Part shown: in pieces, positions 47,293 through 58,335 of the stretch
Layout: each line of letters starts with the position of its first letter
How positions within the stretch are numbered: the stretch's first letter is position 1
Assembly: GCF_000767615.3 (NCBI RefSeq)
Contig: NZ_CP009553.3
Coordinates: forward strand, 558,001 to 622,000
DNA: 64,000 nucleotides
Direction: 5' to 3'
DNA from: Pandoraea pnomenusa
GTDB lineage: Bacteria; Pseudomonadota; Gammaproteobacteria; Burkholderiales; Burkholderiaceae
Translations under genes and position numbers: made by a program
The notes under the pieces: generated by a model
The model's input: the letters and a program-made list of their open reading frames with translations, nothing else
Database searches by the model: none
Told to the model about the DNA's origin: nothing

Positions 47293-48078
47293 TCAGCGTG
47301 GCCCGAGGATCGCCGCGAGCGCATCGTCCGGCGGCATGCCGCTTGCGCGCCGGACGATGCCCTGGGCGTCGCGGTACACGATGCCCGGCGTTCCCCGGAA
47401 TCCCAGTTCCGCCATCAGCCGCTGATTCGCATCGAGCTTCTGTGCGACGGGCTTCGACACATTCCGTGCGGGTTTGATGCCGCCTTGCGCGAATTGCCGC
47501 TCGTTCCGGCGCAGGGCGGCCGACGCGTCGGCCGCCTCCAGGATCGCGGCCGCCTTGGTGGCGCTGTCGGCTCGGATCACGCCTACGACGACGTGCCGCA
47601 ATTGCACTTTCCCCGCCGCCACCCACGGGCGGGCGATCTCCCAGAAGCGGTTGCAGTACGGGCAATTCGGATCGCTGAACATGAAGACCACGCGCGGCGC
47701 CTCGATCTTGCCGTCCTGCACCCAACCGGACGACGCGAGCCTTGACCACATGGCCTCGCCCATGGGCTTTTCGACCAGGGCTTTCACTCGCTCGACATCG
47801 AGCGGTTTGCCGTCGGCCCCGATGCGGGACCCGACGATGGCCCCGCCATCGCGCGACAGGTAGACGGCGAGCGGCTGCTGGCCGGCAAAACCGGCGTAGC
47901 CGCGCAGATCCGAACCCGTCTCGAATGGCTGCAAGCCACTCACGCCTTCGCGCTCGAGCGATTGCAGGACAGCCGGCTTGTCTGTCGCCGTGGGAGCGTC
48001 GGCCGCTGGGCTGCGTGTGGGCAACGCGAGCAGAACGGACGACGAGATGGCAAAAGCGAGACACAGGCGAGTGGACAT
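47293..48078 (-). CDS. DsbC/DsbG-like periplasmic thiol-disulfide protein
   Basis: 261 aa. The signal peptide (about 1-25) is followed by a thioredoxin-like fold with S-D-P-N-C-P-Y-C-N-R (active C-P-Y-C at about 132-135) and a cis-Pro segment G-T-P-G-I-V. The N-terminal dimerisation region of DsbC is present but diverged. AAGGAG precedes the ATG at 48078. It is a second DsbC/G-type protein in this window and stands next to an export operon and a response regulator; a role in periplasmic cysteine chemistry is likely, and the target is unknown. Confidence 0.85.
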   Translation of the reverse strand: MSTRLCLAFAISSSVLLALPTRSPAADAPTATDKPAVLQSLEREGVSGLQPFETGSDLRGYAGFAGQQPLAVYLSRDGGAIVGSRIGADGKPLDVERVKALVEKPMGEAMWSRLASSGWVQDGKIEAPRVVFMFSDPNCPYCNRFWEIARPWVAAGKVQLRHVVVGVIRADSATKAAAILEAADASAALRRNERQFAQGGIKPARNVSKPVAQKLDANQRLMAELGFRGTPGIVYRDAQGIVRRASGMPPDDALAAILGPR

Positions 48079-48336
48079 GGCGAACTCCTTCGGCGCGCGG
48101 GACGCCGGATGGTGGGAAGCGGCAGGCGAGGCCTGCCGAAGAGCGGCTGAAACCTCCGGGGGCCGCGGGAGCGTCGTTCGTTGGGTCGACCTGCCTTCCT
48201 GCGGCATTTCCGGACAAGTCGGAGCGTGTTCGATCAGGATTAATCGAAAGTGAATCCGTTACCGTGAGGGCTCGACGCGATCATTCAGATACGCGAACTA
48301 CGTGAACTGGACCAGGCGAGCGGGAGGCGTAGCGCA

Positions 48337-49080
48337 ATGCGAGTGCTGCTGGCGGAGGACGACCCCAGGATGGCGAGGCGAATCGCGGGCGCCTTGCCGA
48401 CTGCGGGCATCGACGTGACGGGAGTGGTCTGCGGCGAGGCGATGCTCACCGCGCACGCCGAAGACCGGTTCGATGCGCTGGTGCTGGATCTCGACACAAC
48501 CGGCGCCGGTGGCCTGGGCATCATTGCGCGTTTGCGCACCGTGGAAGCGGATGTGCCCGTGTTGCTCATCACGTCGGCAAGCGCGGTGGAGCACAGGGTG
48601 GCCGGGCTGAATGCGGGGGCCGACGACTATCTGGTCAAGCCCTTCGACGTGCGCGAGCTGGCCGCGCGGCTGCACGCGCTGATTCGTCGCACGCAGGGTC
48701 GCTGCGCGCACCTGATCGAGGCGGGGCCGCTACGGCTGGATCCCGCGAGCGGGCTGGCGTGGCTGGGGCAGGCGCCTGTCGCCTTGTCGCGCCGGGAGAT
48801 CGACTTGCTGGCGTGTCTCGCCAGCCATCGTGGACGATGGGTGCCGCCCGACACTTTGCATGCCAGGCTCTACGGCATGACCGCGAGAGTGCGCAGCAAC
48901 GTGCTCAACGTCCACATCCACAACGTGCGTCGCAAGCTCGGCGGCAGTGCGATCCAGACGTCGCGCGGGCTTGGCTATCGCCTGGGGTGGGCGCTTGCAA
49001 TACCGGAACCCGCAACGGGCACCGACACGTCGGTCAGGCGGTTCGCCTGCGCTTCGACGCGGTGGCCGCAGTCGCTTTGA
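48337..49080 (+). CDS. OmpR-family response regulator, no adjacent kinase
   Basis: 247 aa. The receiver domain (about 1-115) has the acidic pair D8-D9, the phospho-acceptor Asp in L-V-L-D-L-D (about 51) and Lys in L-V-K-P-F (about 103). The C-terminal winged helix (about 125-225) has the OmpR transactivation and recognition helices. Residues after about 230 are a Thr/Arg/Ser tail not typical of the family. No histidine kinase is encoded within 12 kb either side. Its start is divergent from the Dsb-like gene (258 bp between); its 3' end overlaps the end of the DUF3141 gene by 47 bp. Confidence 0.9.
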   Translation: MRVLLAEDDPRMARRIAGALPTAGIDVTGVVCGEAMLTAHAEDRFDALVLDLDTTGAGGLGIIARLRTVEADVPVLLITSASAVEHRVAGLNAGADDYLVKPFDVRELAARLHALIRRTQGRCAHLIEAGPLRLDPASGLAWLGQAPVALSRREIDLLACLASHRGRWVPPDTLHARLYGMTARVRSNVLNVHIHNVRRKLGGSAIQTSRGLGYRLGWALAIPEPATGTDTSVRRFACASTRWPQSL

Positions 49081-51508
49081 CGGCCGCTTTGGCGGTCGTT
49101 GCAGCGGACGTTTTGGCGGGGACTTTGGCGGGTGCTTTTGCGGGCGCTTTTGCGGGCGCGTTGGCGTTCGCCCTGCCGCGGGGGGCACGTGGCGCGCTGG
49201 CCGGCCGACGCGCCGACGCTTCGTCTTCGCGCTGTGCGGCGGTTCGTTCGAACACGTCGAGCACGCGGGCCAGATCGCTTTGTTCGCTCGCGTCGAGCGG
49301 CACGGCGAAGCTCAGATCCCGCACGGCCTTTGCCACCCGCCGGATGTTCCCGGGCGACGCGTGCGCGAGCATCGCGGGAATGGCCGCCATCGCCGTGTCG
49401 GGGGCCATGCGCAGCAGGCCGGCCTGACGCCGGATGATTTCGCGAAAGGTCTCGATCGAGAGATCGCGCTCGCCGCGCGGCAACGAGCGCGCCAGATTGA
49501 ACTGCCGCTCGTCGGCTTCGCCGTGCAGGCGATGCACCCAGAGCAGCGCCCGGATGCCCGCTTCGAGCAGGCTGCCTTCGTGGAGCTCCTTCTGGCGGTG
49601 CTCCAGTGTGTGCCGGACGAACGCCACATGCTCGGGCGATGTGCCGGGGTGCACCCGGACGGCCGCGTCGTCGCTGCCGTGCAAGCCGGCGAGCGCCTGG
49701 ACCCAGGCTTGTCCGTAGACGAACTCGAATGCCTTTTCGCAAGCGTCGTCGCGCACGTCGCGATAGAAGTCGAGCGATTGCTCGATGGCCGACGAGACGG
49801 CCGTCTCCAGCGCGAGGAAGGGGTTGTCGGGCGCCACCGGATGCCTCGATTCACGCACCCGCTCCGCCTTTTCGGCAAACGGTACCGCGAACGGATTGCG
49901 GTCGGACCAAAGTTCGTAGCTCACCCGCAACGGGTGGAGCAGTCGCATCCAGTAGGCGGAGGTCGGCGTGACCATCGACCGCACCCACGGTTGCACGAGG
50001 CTGCGATACAGCCCGAGATGGATGTCCGACAGATGCGCCACCGTCGCAAAGCGCCGGTCGCTCTGCGCGTCCGGCTGCACGATGGCCCGGACGTCCGCCA
50101 CACTGCGTCGCTGGATCGACATCACGTAATCGCCGTCGATCAGCTCGCGGTGCGGCGTGTCGGCGGTCTTGTCTGCGATTTGCGCCTGATAGATGCCGGC
50201 GGGCAGCACGTCGATCAGGTCGATGTTGTTCACGAACTTGCGATGCTCCTTTCGTCCCGTGCTGCCCGACACGAAGATGCCCAGGTGCCCGATGCTCTCG
50301 TGCGTCGCATAGACGATGGTCTGGTCGTGGCTGAGCACTTCCGCGTCGTCGCGGTACATGTCGGTCACGAAGCCGAGCGCCTGCGGCGGCGGTGTGATGT
50401 TGTCGCCATAGGAGCAGAACACGACGATGGGCGAGCGGATATTGCGCAGGTCGAGCCGCACGCCGTCGCTCGTGATCAGCTCGGCGCTGGTGAGCCGGTT
50501 GCCGATGAACAGGTTGTCGACGATGTATTGCATCTCCTGCGCATTCAGGAAGACGTGTCCGCCCCAGTACTTCTCGAAGCCGAGATAGCGCGGCGCTTCG
50601 GTGTCGACGTTGGCGTAAAGGTGATACTTCTTGCGCCACAGCGTATTGGCCGGATCGAGGTTCTCGAAGTTCTGCACGAGCCACGCGCCGTCGAAACGCC
50701 CGTCGCCGAGGTCGCTCGTGAGGGCCGTGAGCCAGCTGCCGCCTAGCAGCCCGCCGGAGTAGCGCATGGGATTGCGTCCGCGCCAGCCCGCCCAATAGGA
50801 CAGCGGCGCACCGGCCACGATGATCGGGCCGAAGAGCTCCGGACGCATCGCCGCCGTCATCAGGATCTGCCAGCCGGCCTGGCAGTTGCCGATGACGGCC
50901 GGCTTGCCTGCGCTGTCCGGGTGCAGCGAAATCACTCTCTCGAGGAACGCCGCTTCGGCGTGCATGACGTCTTCGACCGTTTGTCCCGGAACCGGGTCGG
51001 GCAGAAAACCCACGAAATAGCACGGATGGCCGGCGCGCAGGGCCGCGCCGATCTCGCTGTCGGGCTTGAAGCCGCCGATGCCCGGGCCATGTCCGGCGCG
51101 CGGATCGACCACGACGAAGGGGCGTGCGTTGGGCTGGGTCGGTGTGTCGTGCGGCGGCACGATGCGCATCAGGCAGTAATTGCACGGTCGCGGCAGATCG
51201 TGACCATCGAGGACGACCTCGGCGGGAAAGTCGAGCACGTTCGGAGCCGACTCGGCGAGGTGGGCCTGATACTGGTTGCCGCGCTGTCGCATGACGTCGG
51301 CGAACAGCACGCTGCGCTGCCAGGCGTCCACGGCATACTCGGCGGCGGCCGCCATCCACGGCAGGTGCGAGAGCCAGGGCGAGTCGGCGGTCGACGACGC
51401 CGTGGCGCGGGACGAAGCGGGGCGTTCGAGTGCGGCGGAGGCAGTCGACCTGGCCGACTTGGCCGTCTTGGCAGACGCAGTGGACAACTTGGCTGGCATG
51501 GCAGGCAT
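49034..51508 (-). CDS. DUF3141 protein, PhaC-like alpha/beta hydrolase with Lys/Ala/Pro-rich tail
   Basis: 824 aa. The central alpha/beta hydrolase-like region has G-N-C-Q-A-G (Cys209), which matches the G-x-C-x-G-G nucleophile elbow of polyhydroxyalkanoate synthases. D in S-Y-G-D-N and H in S-I-G-H-L-G are the candidate Asp and His of the triad. The C-terminal 55 residues are repeats of A-P-A-K-x-P-A-K, a phasin- or histone-like low-complexity tail. The rest is the DUF3141 family of unknown function. It lies 63 bp after the ABC permease as the last gene of the efflux operon. No phaA, phaB or depolymerase is nearby, so a polymerase role is unproven. Confidence 0.85.
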   Translation of the reverse strand: MPAMPAKLSTASAKTAKSARSTASAALERPASSRATASSTADSPWLSHLPWMAAAAEYAVDAWQRSVLFADVMRQRGNQYQAHLAESAPNVLDFPAEVVLDGHDLPRPCNYCLMRIVPPHDTPTQPNARPFVVVDPRAGHGPGIGGFKPDSEIGAALRAGHPCYFVGFLPDPVPGQTVEDVMHAEAAFLERVISLHPDSAGKPAVIGNCQAGWQILMTAAMRPELFGPIIVAGAPLSYWAGWRGRNPMRYSGGLLGGSWLTALTSDLGDGRFDGAWLVQNFENLDPANTLWRKKYHLYANVDTEAPRYLGFEKYWGGHVFLNAQEMQYIVDNLFIGNRLTSAELITSDGVRLDLRNIRSPIVVFCSYGDNITPPPQALGFVTDMYRDDAEVLSHDQTIVYATHESIGHLGIFVSGSTGRKEHRKFVNNIDLIDVLPAGIYQAQIADKTADTPHRELIDGDYVMSIQRRSVADVRAIVQPDAQSDRRFATVAHLSDIHLGLYRSLVQPWVRSMVTPTSAYWMRLLHPLRVSYELWSDRNPFAVPFAEKAERVRESRHPVAPDNPFLALETAVSSAIEQSLDFYRDVRDDACEKAFEFVYGQAWVQALAGLHGSDDAAVRVHPGTSPEHVAFVRHTLEHRQKELHEGSLLEAGIRALLWVHRLHGEADERQFNLARSLPRGERDLSIETFREIIRRQAGLLRMAPDTAMAAIPAMLAHASPGNIRRVAKAVRDLSFAVPLDASEQSDLARVLDVFERTAAQREDEASARRPASAPRAPRGRANANAPAKAPAKAPAKVPAKTSAATTAKAAVKATAATASKRRRTA

Positions 51509-51571
51509 GGCAATGACCTCTCAAATTCGGCATGACGGCGCGCCGTTGGGGACGTTCGCTCTCGCGCGGCG

Positions 51572-52792
51572 TCACGCCATCGAGCTGAGCGTGCGGCGAA
51601 ACCGTCGCAGCGAGAAGGCGAAGAACACCGCGCCGATGCCGGCGAGTGCCAAGAACTGCACCCAGACGACACCGATCCCGGCGCCACGGAACAGGATCGC
51701 CTGTCCCAGTTCGACGAAATGCGTCGTGGGCGCGGCGAGCATGACGTCCTGCACGAGCTTCGGCATGCTCTCGCGCGGCGTGTTGCCGCCCGAGAGCATT
51801 TGCAGCGGCAGCAACACCAGGATCAGCAACATGCCGAACTGCGGCATCGAGCGCGCGACCGTCGCGAGAAAAATGCCCATGGACGTGGTGGCGAACAGAT
51901 GCAGCGTGGCGCCCAGCAGGAACAGCGCCACGGACCCACCGATCGGCACGTGCAGCGCACCGCCGACGATCAGCCACAGCGACATGGATGCCGCGATCAG
52001 GACCACCAGTCCCATGGACCAGACTTTCGCCAGCATGATCTCGGTCGGTGTCACCGGCATGACGAGCAAATGCTCGATGGTGCCGTGCTCGCGCTCGCGA
52101 ATGAGCGCCGCGCCGGTCAGGATGATCGAGAGCATCGTGATGTTGTTGATGATCTCCATGAGCGCGCCGAACCACGCGCGCTCCAATGTCGGATTGAAAC
52201 GCACGCGCAGTGCGAGATCGACCGGGAGTTCGGGGGTGGCGCGATATCGCTGCAGGAATTCGCGCACTTCGGCCGAGACGATCTGCTGCACGTAGCCGCT
52301 GCCGGAGAACGCCTGGCTCATGCGCGTGGCATCGACATTGAGCTGCACTTCGGCCGCACGTCCCGCGAGCAGGTCTCGCTGGAAGTTCGGCGGAATGTTC
52401 AGCGCGAACGTGTAGGCCCCCTTGTCCATGCCACGGTCCACGGCGTCGGCCGTGATCATGCGCGGCATGGTGAACTGCGGCGGGTAGAAGGCCGAGACGA
52501 TGCGCTGCGAGAGCGGCGAGACGTCCTCATCCACGATGGCGATCGGCGCGAGGTGCAGCGTGTCGGGCTGCGCGGTGGCCGCCGAATATACCGCCGCCGT
52601 GAACGTGTAGATGATCAGCACGAGCATCATCGGGTCGCGCGCAAGGCTCCACAGTTCCTTCACGCCGAGCCGGTAGATGTTGGCCAGATGTCGCAGCAGC
52701 GGATGCCTGCGCCGCGGCGGTGCCGCGTGCGCGTTGGCGGGTGCCGGAGGGAGCGAAGATGAGGTAGTGGGGGAAGCGCTCGGACGCGTCAT
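51572..52792 (-). CDS. yhhJ: ABC-2 type permease (YhhJ-like)
   Basis: A 406-aa permease with an N-terminal helix, a large periplasmic domain (about 65-210) and a membrane bundle of about five helices (about 215-400), as in ABC2_membrane_3 permeases. It overlaps the RbbA-type gene by one base (TGATG), and E. coli has the same order yhiI-rbbA-yhhJ. The second permease half completes the exporter with the permease part of the RbbA-type protein. Confidence 0.85.
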   Translation of the reverse strand: MTRPSASPTTSSSLPPAPANAHAAPPRRRHPLLRHLANIYRLGVKELWSLARDPMMLVLIIYTFTAAVYSAATAQPDTLHLAPIAIVDEDVSPLSQRIVSAFYPPQFTMPRMITADAVDRGMDKGAYTFALNIPPNFQRDLLAGRAAEVQLNVDATRMSQAFSGSGYVQQIVSAEVREFLQRYRATPELPVDLALRVRFNPTLERAWFGALMEIINNITMLSIILTGAALIREREHGTIEHLLVMPVTPTEIMLAKVWSMGLVVLIAASMSLWLIVGGALHVPIGGSVALFLLGATLHLFATTSMGIFLATVARSMPQFGMLLILVLLPLQMLSGGNTPRESMPKLVQDVMLAAPTTHFVELGQAILFRGAGIGVVWVQFLALAGIGAVFFAFSLRRFRRTLSSMA

Positions 52793-55587
52793 CACTTGTC
52801 CTGTTTCCTGAGCAGCAGGATCGTGACGCCCAGAATCACGGGCACGGCGAGCAGCATCGGCCAGAAGGCGTCGCCCAGATCGGCGAACCCGAGGGCTTTG
52901 TTGAACACGCCGCGGCTGATGATCAGCATGTACGTCGCCGGATAGATCTCGCCGATGAAGCGGCCCGAACCCTCCATCGACGGCACCGGCGTGAGCATGC
53001 CGGAGAACTGGATTGCCGGGATCATGGTGCCGATCATCGTGAAGAAAAGCGCCGCGATCTGGCTGCGGGTGAAGGTGGACGCGAGCAGGCCGATACCCGT
53101 CGCGACCACGTTGAAGATGAACACGGCAGTGACCAGTGTCACGAAACTGCCTTTGACCGGCACGTCGAACAACGTCACCGCCATCAACGTCATGAGCAGG
53201 AAGTTCAGCATCGCGAGCGCGACGTACGGAATCTGCTTGCCGATCAGGAATTCCGTGCGCGTGACGGGGGTGACGTAGAGATTCAGGATCGAGCCAAGCT
53301 CTTTCTCGCGCACCACCGACAGCGCCGTGAGCATCGCGGGCAGCATCAGCAACAGCAGCGGGATCACCGCGGGCACCATCGCGGGCAGGCTCCTCACGTC
53401 GGGGTTGTAGCGAAAGCGCGTCTCCAGGTCGAGCGAGGCGGTCGGGCGCACGCCGAGCCTGCGCAGCGACTGATCGGCGAGCCAGTTCTGGTGCATGCCC
53501 TGGACGTAGCCCTGCACGGTTTCGGCCCGCATGGGCATGGCGCCGTCGATCCACGCACCGATCTGCACCGCCTTGCCGCGCGACACGTCGCGCGCGAAGC
53601 CCGGCGGGATCTCGATGGCAAGTGCCAGCTCACCATTGCGCATGCGCCGGTCCATGTCGTCGTAGCCGGTGAGCGGCGGCTGCTCGATGAAGTAGCGCGA
53701 ACCGGCGATGTTGAGCGCGTAGTTCTGGCTGAGCGTGGTCTGGTCGCGGTCGAGTACCGCATAGCGCAGGTCCTCCACGTCCATGTTGATGCCGTAGCCC
53801 ATCACCAGCATGAGCACGAGCGAGCCCACCAGCGCCAGCGCGGCGCGTACCGGGTCGCGCTGCAGTTCGAGCATCTCGCGCCAGAGGTAGCTGATCATGC
53901 GCGCGGGCGAGAATGCCTTGCGCGACGCCTGGGCGGCCGAGGGCGCGGCGGATGTGACCGGTGCCTGCGCCGCCGCAGGCGCTTCGGGCGTGCCGCCGCC
54001 CGCTTCGACGAGATACTCGATGAAGGCCTGCTCCAGCGTGGCCGCGCCCTTGTCGCGGGTGATCTTCGCGGGCGGGTCGGAGACGAGCACCTTGCCCGCG
54101 TGCATCAGCGAAATACGGTCGCAACGCTCGGCTTCGTTCATGAAGTGCGTGGAGATGAAGATCGTCACGCGATCGCGGCGCGACAGCTCCACCAGCAAAC
54201 GCCAGAAGGTGTCGCGCGCCACCGGATCGACGCCCGACGTCGGTTCGTCGAGAATCAGCAGCTCGGGCTTGTGCACCATCGCCACCGCCAGGGACAGGCG
54301 CTGGCGCATGCCCAGCGGGATGCTGTCCGGCAAGGCGTCGATCACGTCGGCCAGTCCGAATCGTTCGACCATTTCGTCCACGCGCGCGCCGACTTCGTGC
54401 GCCGGCACGTGGAACAGGCGGGCATGCAGCACGAGGTTCTGGTGCACCGTGAGTTCGGTGTAGAGCGAGAAGGCCTGCGACATGTAGCCCACGCGCCGCC
54501 GCGTGTCGATGTCCCGGGGATCGACTTCGTGACCGAAGAGCCATGCCTGGCCGTCGCTCGCCTGCAGCAGCCCGGTGAGCATCTTCATCGTGGTGGATTT
54601 GCCGCAACCGTTCGAGCCGAGAAAGCCGAAGATCTCGCCGCGCCGGATGCGAAAGTCCACATGATCGACCGCCACGAAATCGCCGAAGCGCATGGTCAGG
54701 CCCTTGGCCTCGATGGCGATCTCGGTGTGCTCGTCGACGTGCAACGGCGGAATCGCGACCGGCTCATAGCCGACTTTTTTCTCGTCCGGCAGCAGGTCGA
54801 TGAACGCCGCTTCCAGATTGTCGCGGCGCGTGCGCGCGAGCAGCTCCGCCGGGGTGCCGGTGTCGAGAATGTTGCCCGCGTCCATCGCCACGAGCCAGTC
54901 GAAGCGCTGGGCCTCGTCCATGTAGGCCGTGGCCACGATCACGCTCATGTCCGGGCGTTCGCGTCGAATGCGCGCGATCAGGTCCCAGAACTGCGCCCGC
55001 GCGAGCGGATCGACGCCGGTGGTCGGCTCGTCGAGAATCAGCAGGTCCGGGTCGTGAATCAGTGCACAGCACAGACCGAGCTTCTGCTTCATGCCGCCGG
55101 AGAGCTTGCCCGCCGGACGCCCGAGAAAGGGATGGAGGCCGGTGCTGCGCGTGAGATCGTCGATCCGGCGGCGGCGCTCGGCGGCGTCGTGGCCGAACAG
55201 GCGCGCAAAGAACTGCAGGTTCTCCTCGACGGAGAGCGTCGGATAGAGATTCTTGCCGAGCCCTTGCGGCATGTAGGCGATGCGCGGACATACGATGTCG
55301 CGGTGCGCTTTGCTCGCCATGTCGCCGCCGAGTGCCTCGACCGTGCCGGTCTGCACGGCGCGTGCGCCGGCAATGAGCGAGAGCAGCGTCGACTTGCCCA
55401 CGCCGTCGGGGCCGATCAGCCCCACCATGCAGTTCGCGGGCACGTCGATCGAAACATTGTCGAGCGCGAGCGTCTTGCGCCCGTAGCGCAACGACACGCC
55501 GGCCACATGGATGACGGGCGGCAGGCCGCGTCCCTGCCGGGGCGGGTCGGGCATCGCAGGCAACGGGGACGTCGTGGGTACCGTCAT
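52792..55587 (-). CDS. rbbA: RbbA-type fused ABC protein: two ATPases and one permease
   Basis: A 931-aa fusion. NBD1 (about 25-245) has Walker [10 protein letters not shown], signature L-S-G-G-M and Walker [16 protein letters not shown]2 (about 295-525) has G-S-N-G-C-G-K-S-T and L-S-L-A-V and [12 protein letters not shown]. An ABC-2 permease follows from about residue 560. The layout and size match RbbA/YhiH of E. coli, once described as a ribosome-bound ATPase, but gene order shows it is the exporter core. In NBD2 the canonical LSGGQ is replaced by R-L-S-L-A, so that site may be weak. Substrate unknown. Confidence 0.92.
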   Translation of the reverse strand: MTVPTTSPLPAMPDPPRQGRGLPPVIHVAGVSLRYGRKTLALDNVSIDVPANCMVGLIGPDGVGKSTLLSLIAGARAVQTGTVEALGGDMASKAHRDIVCPRIAYMPQGLGKNLYPTLSVEENLQFFARLFGHDAAERRRRIDDLTRSTGLHPFLGRPAGKLSGGMKQKLGLCCALIHDPDLLILDEPTTGVDPLARAQFWDLIARIRRERPDMSVIVATAYMDEAQRFDWLVAMDAGNILDTGTPAELLARTRRDNLEAAFIDLLPDEKKVGYEPVAIPPLHVDEHTEIAIEAKGLTMRFGDFVAVDHVDFRIRRGEIFGFLGSNGCGKSTTMKMLTGLLQASDGQAWLFGHEVDPRDIDTRRRVGYMSQAFSLYTELTVHQNLVLHARLFHVPAHEVGARVDEMVERFGLADVIDALPDSIPLGMRQRLSLAVAMVHKPELLILDEPTSGVDPVARDTFWRLLVELSRRDRVTIFISTHFMNEAERCDRISLMHAGKVLVSDPPAKITRDKGAATLEQAFIEYLVEAGGGTPEAPAAAQAPVTSAAPSAAQASRKAFSPARMISYLWREMLELQRDPVRAALALVGSLVLMLVMGYGINMDVEDLRYAVLDRDQTTLSQNYALNIAGSRYFIEQPPLTGYDDMDRRMRNGELALAIEIPPGFARDVSRGKAVQIGAWIDGAMPMRAETVQGYVQGMHQNWLADQSLRRLGVRPTASLDLETRFRYNPDVRSLPAMVPAVIPLLLLMLPAMLTALSVVREKELGSILNLYVTPVTRTEFLIGKQIPYVALAMLNFLLMTLMAVTLFDVPVKGSFVTLVTAVFIFNVVATGIGLLASTFTRSQIAALFFTMIGTMIPAIQFSGMLTPVPSMEGSGRFIGEIYPATYMLIISRGVFNKALGFADLGDAFWPMLLAVPVILGVTILLLRKQDK

Positions 55588-55597
55588 GACACTCGAC

Positions 55598-56677
55598 TCA
55601 ACGCGACGGCAACTTGGTCTGTAACTGCGGCGGCCACGGCCGCTCGCTGTCCGTCTTCACCCAGGCCACGCCCGGCAGGCCGGTCTTGACCACCGTCAGG
55701 TGCTGTCGCAGCAACTCCGGCGCGATCTGCGCGCGCACGCGGAACATCAGCTTCTGGCGTTCGCTCTCGGTCTCGACGGTCTTTGGCGTGAACTGTGCGG
55801 TGCTGGAGACGAACGAGATGCTCGCGGGGATCACGAACTGCGGCGCGGCATCGAGAATGATGCGGGCCTCGGCGCCCATCGCGAGGCGTCCCGCCACCTC
55901 GGAGGGCAGGAAGAACGTCATGTACACGTCGGACAGGTCGACGAGGTTGAGCACCTTGCCGCCGGCGCCCAGCACCTCGCCGGGCTGGGCCACGCGATAC
56001 TGCACGCGGCCGTCGCGCGGGGCGCGCAGTTCGCTGTCGGTGATGTCGGCTTCGATGCGGTGGATGGTTGCCTGGGCGGCCTGCACGGTGGATTTCGCGC
56101 CCGTGACTTGCGCGTTGGCGGCCTCGACGGCGGATTGCGCCGCCGCCACCTGGGCGCGTGCGGCCGTGACAGCCGCGCGGGTGCTGCGCACGCGCGCGCG
56201 GTCGTCGTCGAGCTCCTGGACCGATGAGGCGCCTTCCTTCGACAGCGTCTCGGAGCGCGACAGGCGCCGCTGCGCCGCATCGAGTTCGGCTTCGCGCGCG
56301 GCAACGTTGGCTTCGGCGGTCGCCTTGTCCGACAGACGCGCCGCCGCCTGTGCCTGAATCGCAGCGACGTTGGTCACGGCCTGCTGATACTGTGCACGCG
56401 CTTCGTCGCGCTGCGCATTGAGGGTATCGATCTGCATCTTCGCGAGGACCTGCCCGGCTTTGACGAAGTCGCCTTCCTTCACGTAGATGGCCTCCACGCG
56501 TCCGGCGAGCTTCGTCGCGATATCGACTTCCGTGGCCTCGATCCGACCGTTGCCGCTGGCAAAGCCCGCGCCTGGCCCGGTGTGGTTGTAGGTCTTCCAT
56601 CCATACCAGCCCAGGCCGATCACGACCAGCACGGCCAGTGCGGAAACCATCAGTTGCTTGGCGTTGGGAAGCGTCAT
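55598..56677 (-). CDS. yhiI: HlyD-family periplasmic adaptor (YhiI-like)
   Basis: A 359-aa adaptor anchored by an N-terminal helix (about 8-27). It has the biotinyl-lipoyl half-motifs and a long coiled-coil hairpin (about 100-215, Ala/Gln/Arg-rich heptads), followed by the beta-barrel domain. GAGGCAAAAGAAC precedes ATG 56677; the longer upstream start would run back over the neighbour. 10 bp before the RbbA-type gene and 19 bp after the outer-membrane factor. It bridges the ABC exporter to TolC/OprM-type channels. Confidence 0.9.
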   Translation of the reverse strand: MTLPNAKQLMVSALAVLVVIGLGWYGWKTYNHTGPGAGFASGNGRIEATEVDIATKLAGRVEAIYVKEGDFVKAGQVLAKMQIDTLNAQRDEARAQYQQAVTNVAAIQAQAAARLSDKATAEANVAAREAELDAAQRRLSRSETLSKEGASSVQELDDDRARVRSTRAAVTAARAQVAAAQSAVEAANAQVTGAKSTVQAAQATIHRIEADITDSELRAPRDGRVQYRVAQPGEVLGAGGKVLNLVDLSDVYMTFFLPSEVAGRLAMGAEARIILDAAPQFVIPASISFVSSTAQFTPKTVETESERQKLMFRVRAQIAPELLRQHLTVVKTGLPGVAWVKTDSERPWPPQLQTKLPSR

Positions 56678-56696
56678 GTTCTTTTGCCTCTTGAAT

Positions 56697-58292
56697 TCAT
56701 TGGGCGGTCCGCGTGGCGTTCGTTCTGCCCGGTGCCCCGGGCGCAGCGACATTGCCCGCCGGTGAGGGCTCGATCACGCGGGGCGTGCGCGCGAACGGGC
56801 CGGCAGGTGTGTCGGCCGCCGGCATCAGGCGGCTGCCGCCGCCGAGTGCCGTGTAGAGCGATACGCGCGCGGAGAGCAGCGCGCGACGCGTTTGCACCGT
56901 CTGTTGTTCGATCGCGAGGAGATCGCGCTGGGCGTCGAGCACTTCGAGGAAGGCCGCGGCGCCGTGGTCGTAGCGCAGCTTTGCGAGACGGGCGCGCTCC
57001 GACTGGGCGTCTTGCGTGGCCTGCAGGATCGAGACCTGATCGGCCAGCCAACGGCGCGCACTGAGGGCGTCCGCGACGTCGCGAAACGCGCCTTGAATCG
57101 CCTTCTCGTAGTTGGCAACCGATTCCACCCGACGCGCTTCGGCCAGGTCCAGGTTGTTGACGAGGCGCCCGCCCTGGAAGATCGGCAGGCTGATGCTCGG
57201 CGTGAAGGTCCATGCGGCGCTGCCGGCCTTGAACAATCCGTCGAGCGCACTGCTGGCCGTGCCGACCGAGCCGGTGAGCGTGATCTGCGGAAAGAACGCC
57301 GCGCGTGCCGCGCCGATGTTGGCATGCGCCGCGCGCAACTGATACTCGGCCGCGATGATGTCGGGCCGGTCTTCGAGCAGCGAGGACGGCAGCCCCGGTT
57401 CCAGATCGCGCATCAGCGCCGCGTCGTCGAAGGTGTGGTCGAGGGCATGCGGCGAGGTGTCGATCGGTGCGCCCACGAGCACCTGCAGCGCATGCGCCTG
57501 CGCGGCGCGTTGCTGCTGGAGCTGCGTGACGAGCGCGCGCGCCTGCTGCCACAGTGTGGTGACCTCGGTCAGGTCGAGCTTCGACGTGGCGCCGACCTGC
57601 TCGCGACGGGTGAAGATGCGCAGCGATTCGGCGCGGCTGTCAACCGTCTGCTGCGCCAGTGCAATGCGCTCGTCGAACTCGCGCAGGCTCAGCCATGTCT
57701 GGGCCACCTGGGAAATCAGACTGAGCTCGAGTGCGCGGCGAGATGCATCGGATGCCAAATAATCATCGAGCGCGGCATCCTTGAGATCGCGGATGCGCCC
57801 CCAGAAGTCCAGCTCCCATGTCGACAGCCCAAGTCCGACCTGGTACTGGCTGCTGATGTACGGATTGCCGGTAATGCTCAGGTCACGCGGCAGGCGCTGC
57901 CGGGTTTCGTTCGCTCCCACACCCAGCGACGGAAGCAGGTCCGCGCGTTGAATGCCGTACACCGCGCGCGCCTGTTCGACGCGCGCGAGCGCAACGCGCA
58001 GATCGCGATTGTTGGCCAGCGCGGTCTCGATCAGGCCGCGCAACTGCGGATCGGCGAAGTATTCCCGCCAGCCCAGCGAGGCCGCCGGTTGCGCGGCCGC
58101 GGTGGCGGGCGACGTGCTGACATCCGATGTCCATACGCTGGCCACCGGGGCCGCAGGACGCTCGTAGGTCGGCGCCATCGAAATGCAACCGCTGGTCAGG
58201 GTTGCCAGAATCGCGCTCAGGGTGGCCGTCACGGTCGTCGCAAGGGGGGATGCGACGCCGGAACGCATACGTGGATTGCATGGTTTCGCCAT
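56697..58292 (-). CDS. NodT/OprM-family outer membrane efflux lipoprotein
   Basis: 531 aa. A lipobox L-T-S-G-C (Cys about 36) ends the signal peptide. Two OEP repeats follow with the typical helix motifs ([21 protein letters not shown]). It is a trimeric outer-membrane channel for the exporter encoded downstream. First gene of the five-gene operon; a palindrome sits about 44 bp upstream of its start. Confidence 0.92.
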   Translation of the reverse strand: MAKPCNPRMRSGVASPLATTVTATLSAILATLTSGCISMAPTYERPAAPVASVWTSDVSTSPATAAAQPAASLGWREYFADPQLRGLIETALANNRDLRVALARVEQARAVYGIQRADLLPSLGVGANETRQRLPRDLSITGNPYISSQYQVGLGLSTWELDFWGRIRDLKDAALDDYLASDASRRALELSLISQVAQTWLSLREFDERIALAQQTVDSRAESLRIFTRREQVGATSKLDLTEVTTLWQQARALVTQLQQQRAAQAHALQVLVGAPIDTSPHALDHTFDDAALMRDLEPGLPSSLLEDRPDIIAAEYQLRAAHANIGAARAAFFPQITLTGSVGTASSALDGLFKAGSAAWTFTPSISLPIFQGGRLVNNLDLAEARRVESVANYEKAIQGAFRDVADALSARRWLADQVSILQATQDAQSERARLAKLRYDHGAAAFLEVLDAQRDLLAIEQQTVQTRRALLSARVSLYTALGGGSRLMPAADTPAGPFARTPRVIEPSPAGNVAAPGAPGRTNATRTAQ

Positions 58293-58335
58293 AGAAGTCT
58301 CGACCTCCCGACGGACATCCCACTATAGCGTGGCG

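Noticed and set aside
53491..55689. Long (732-codon) plus-strand frame opposite rbbA
   Set aside because: It is antisense to a complete, motif-rich ABC gene, has no recognisable domain and is Arg/His/Ala-biased; mirror frames of this kind are expected at high GC.
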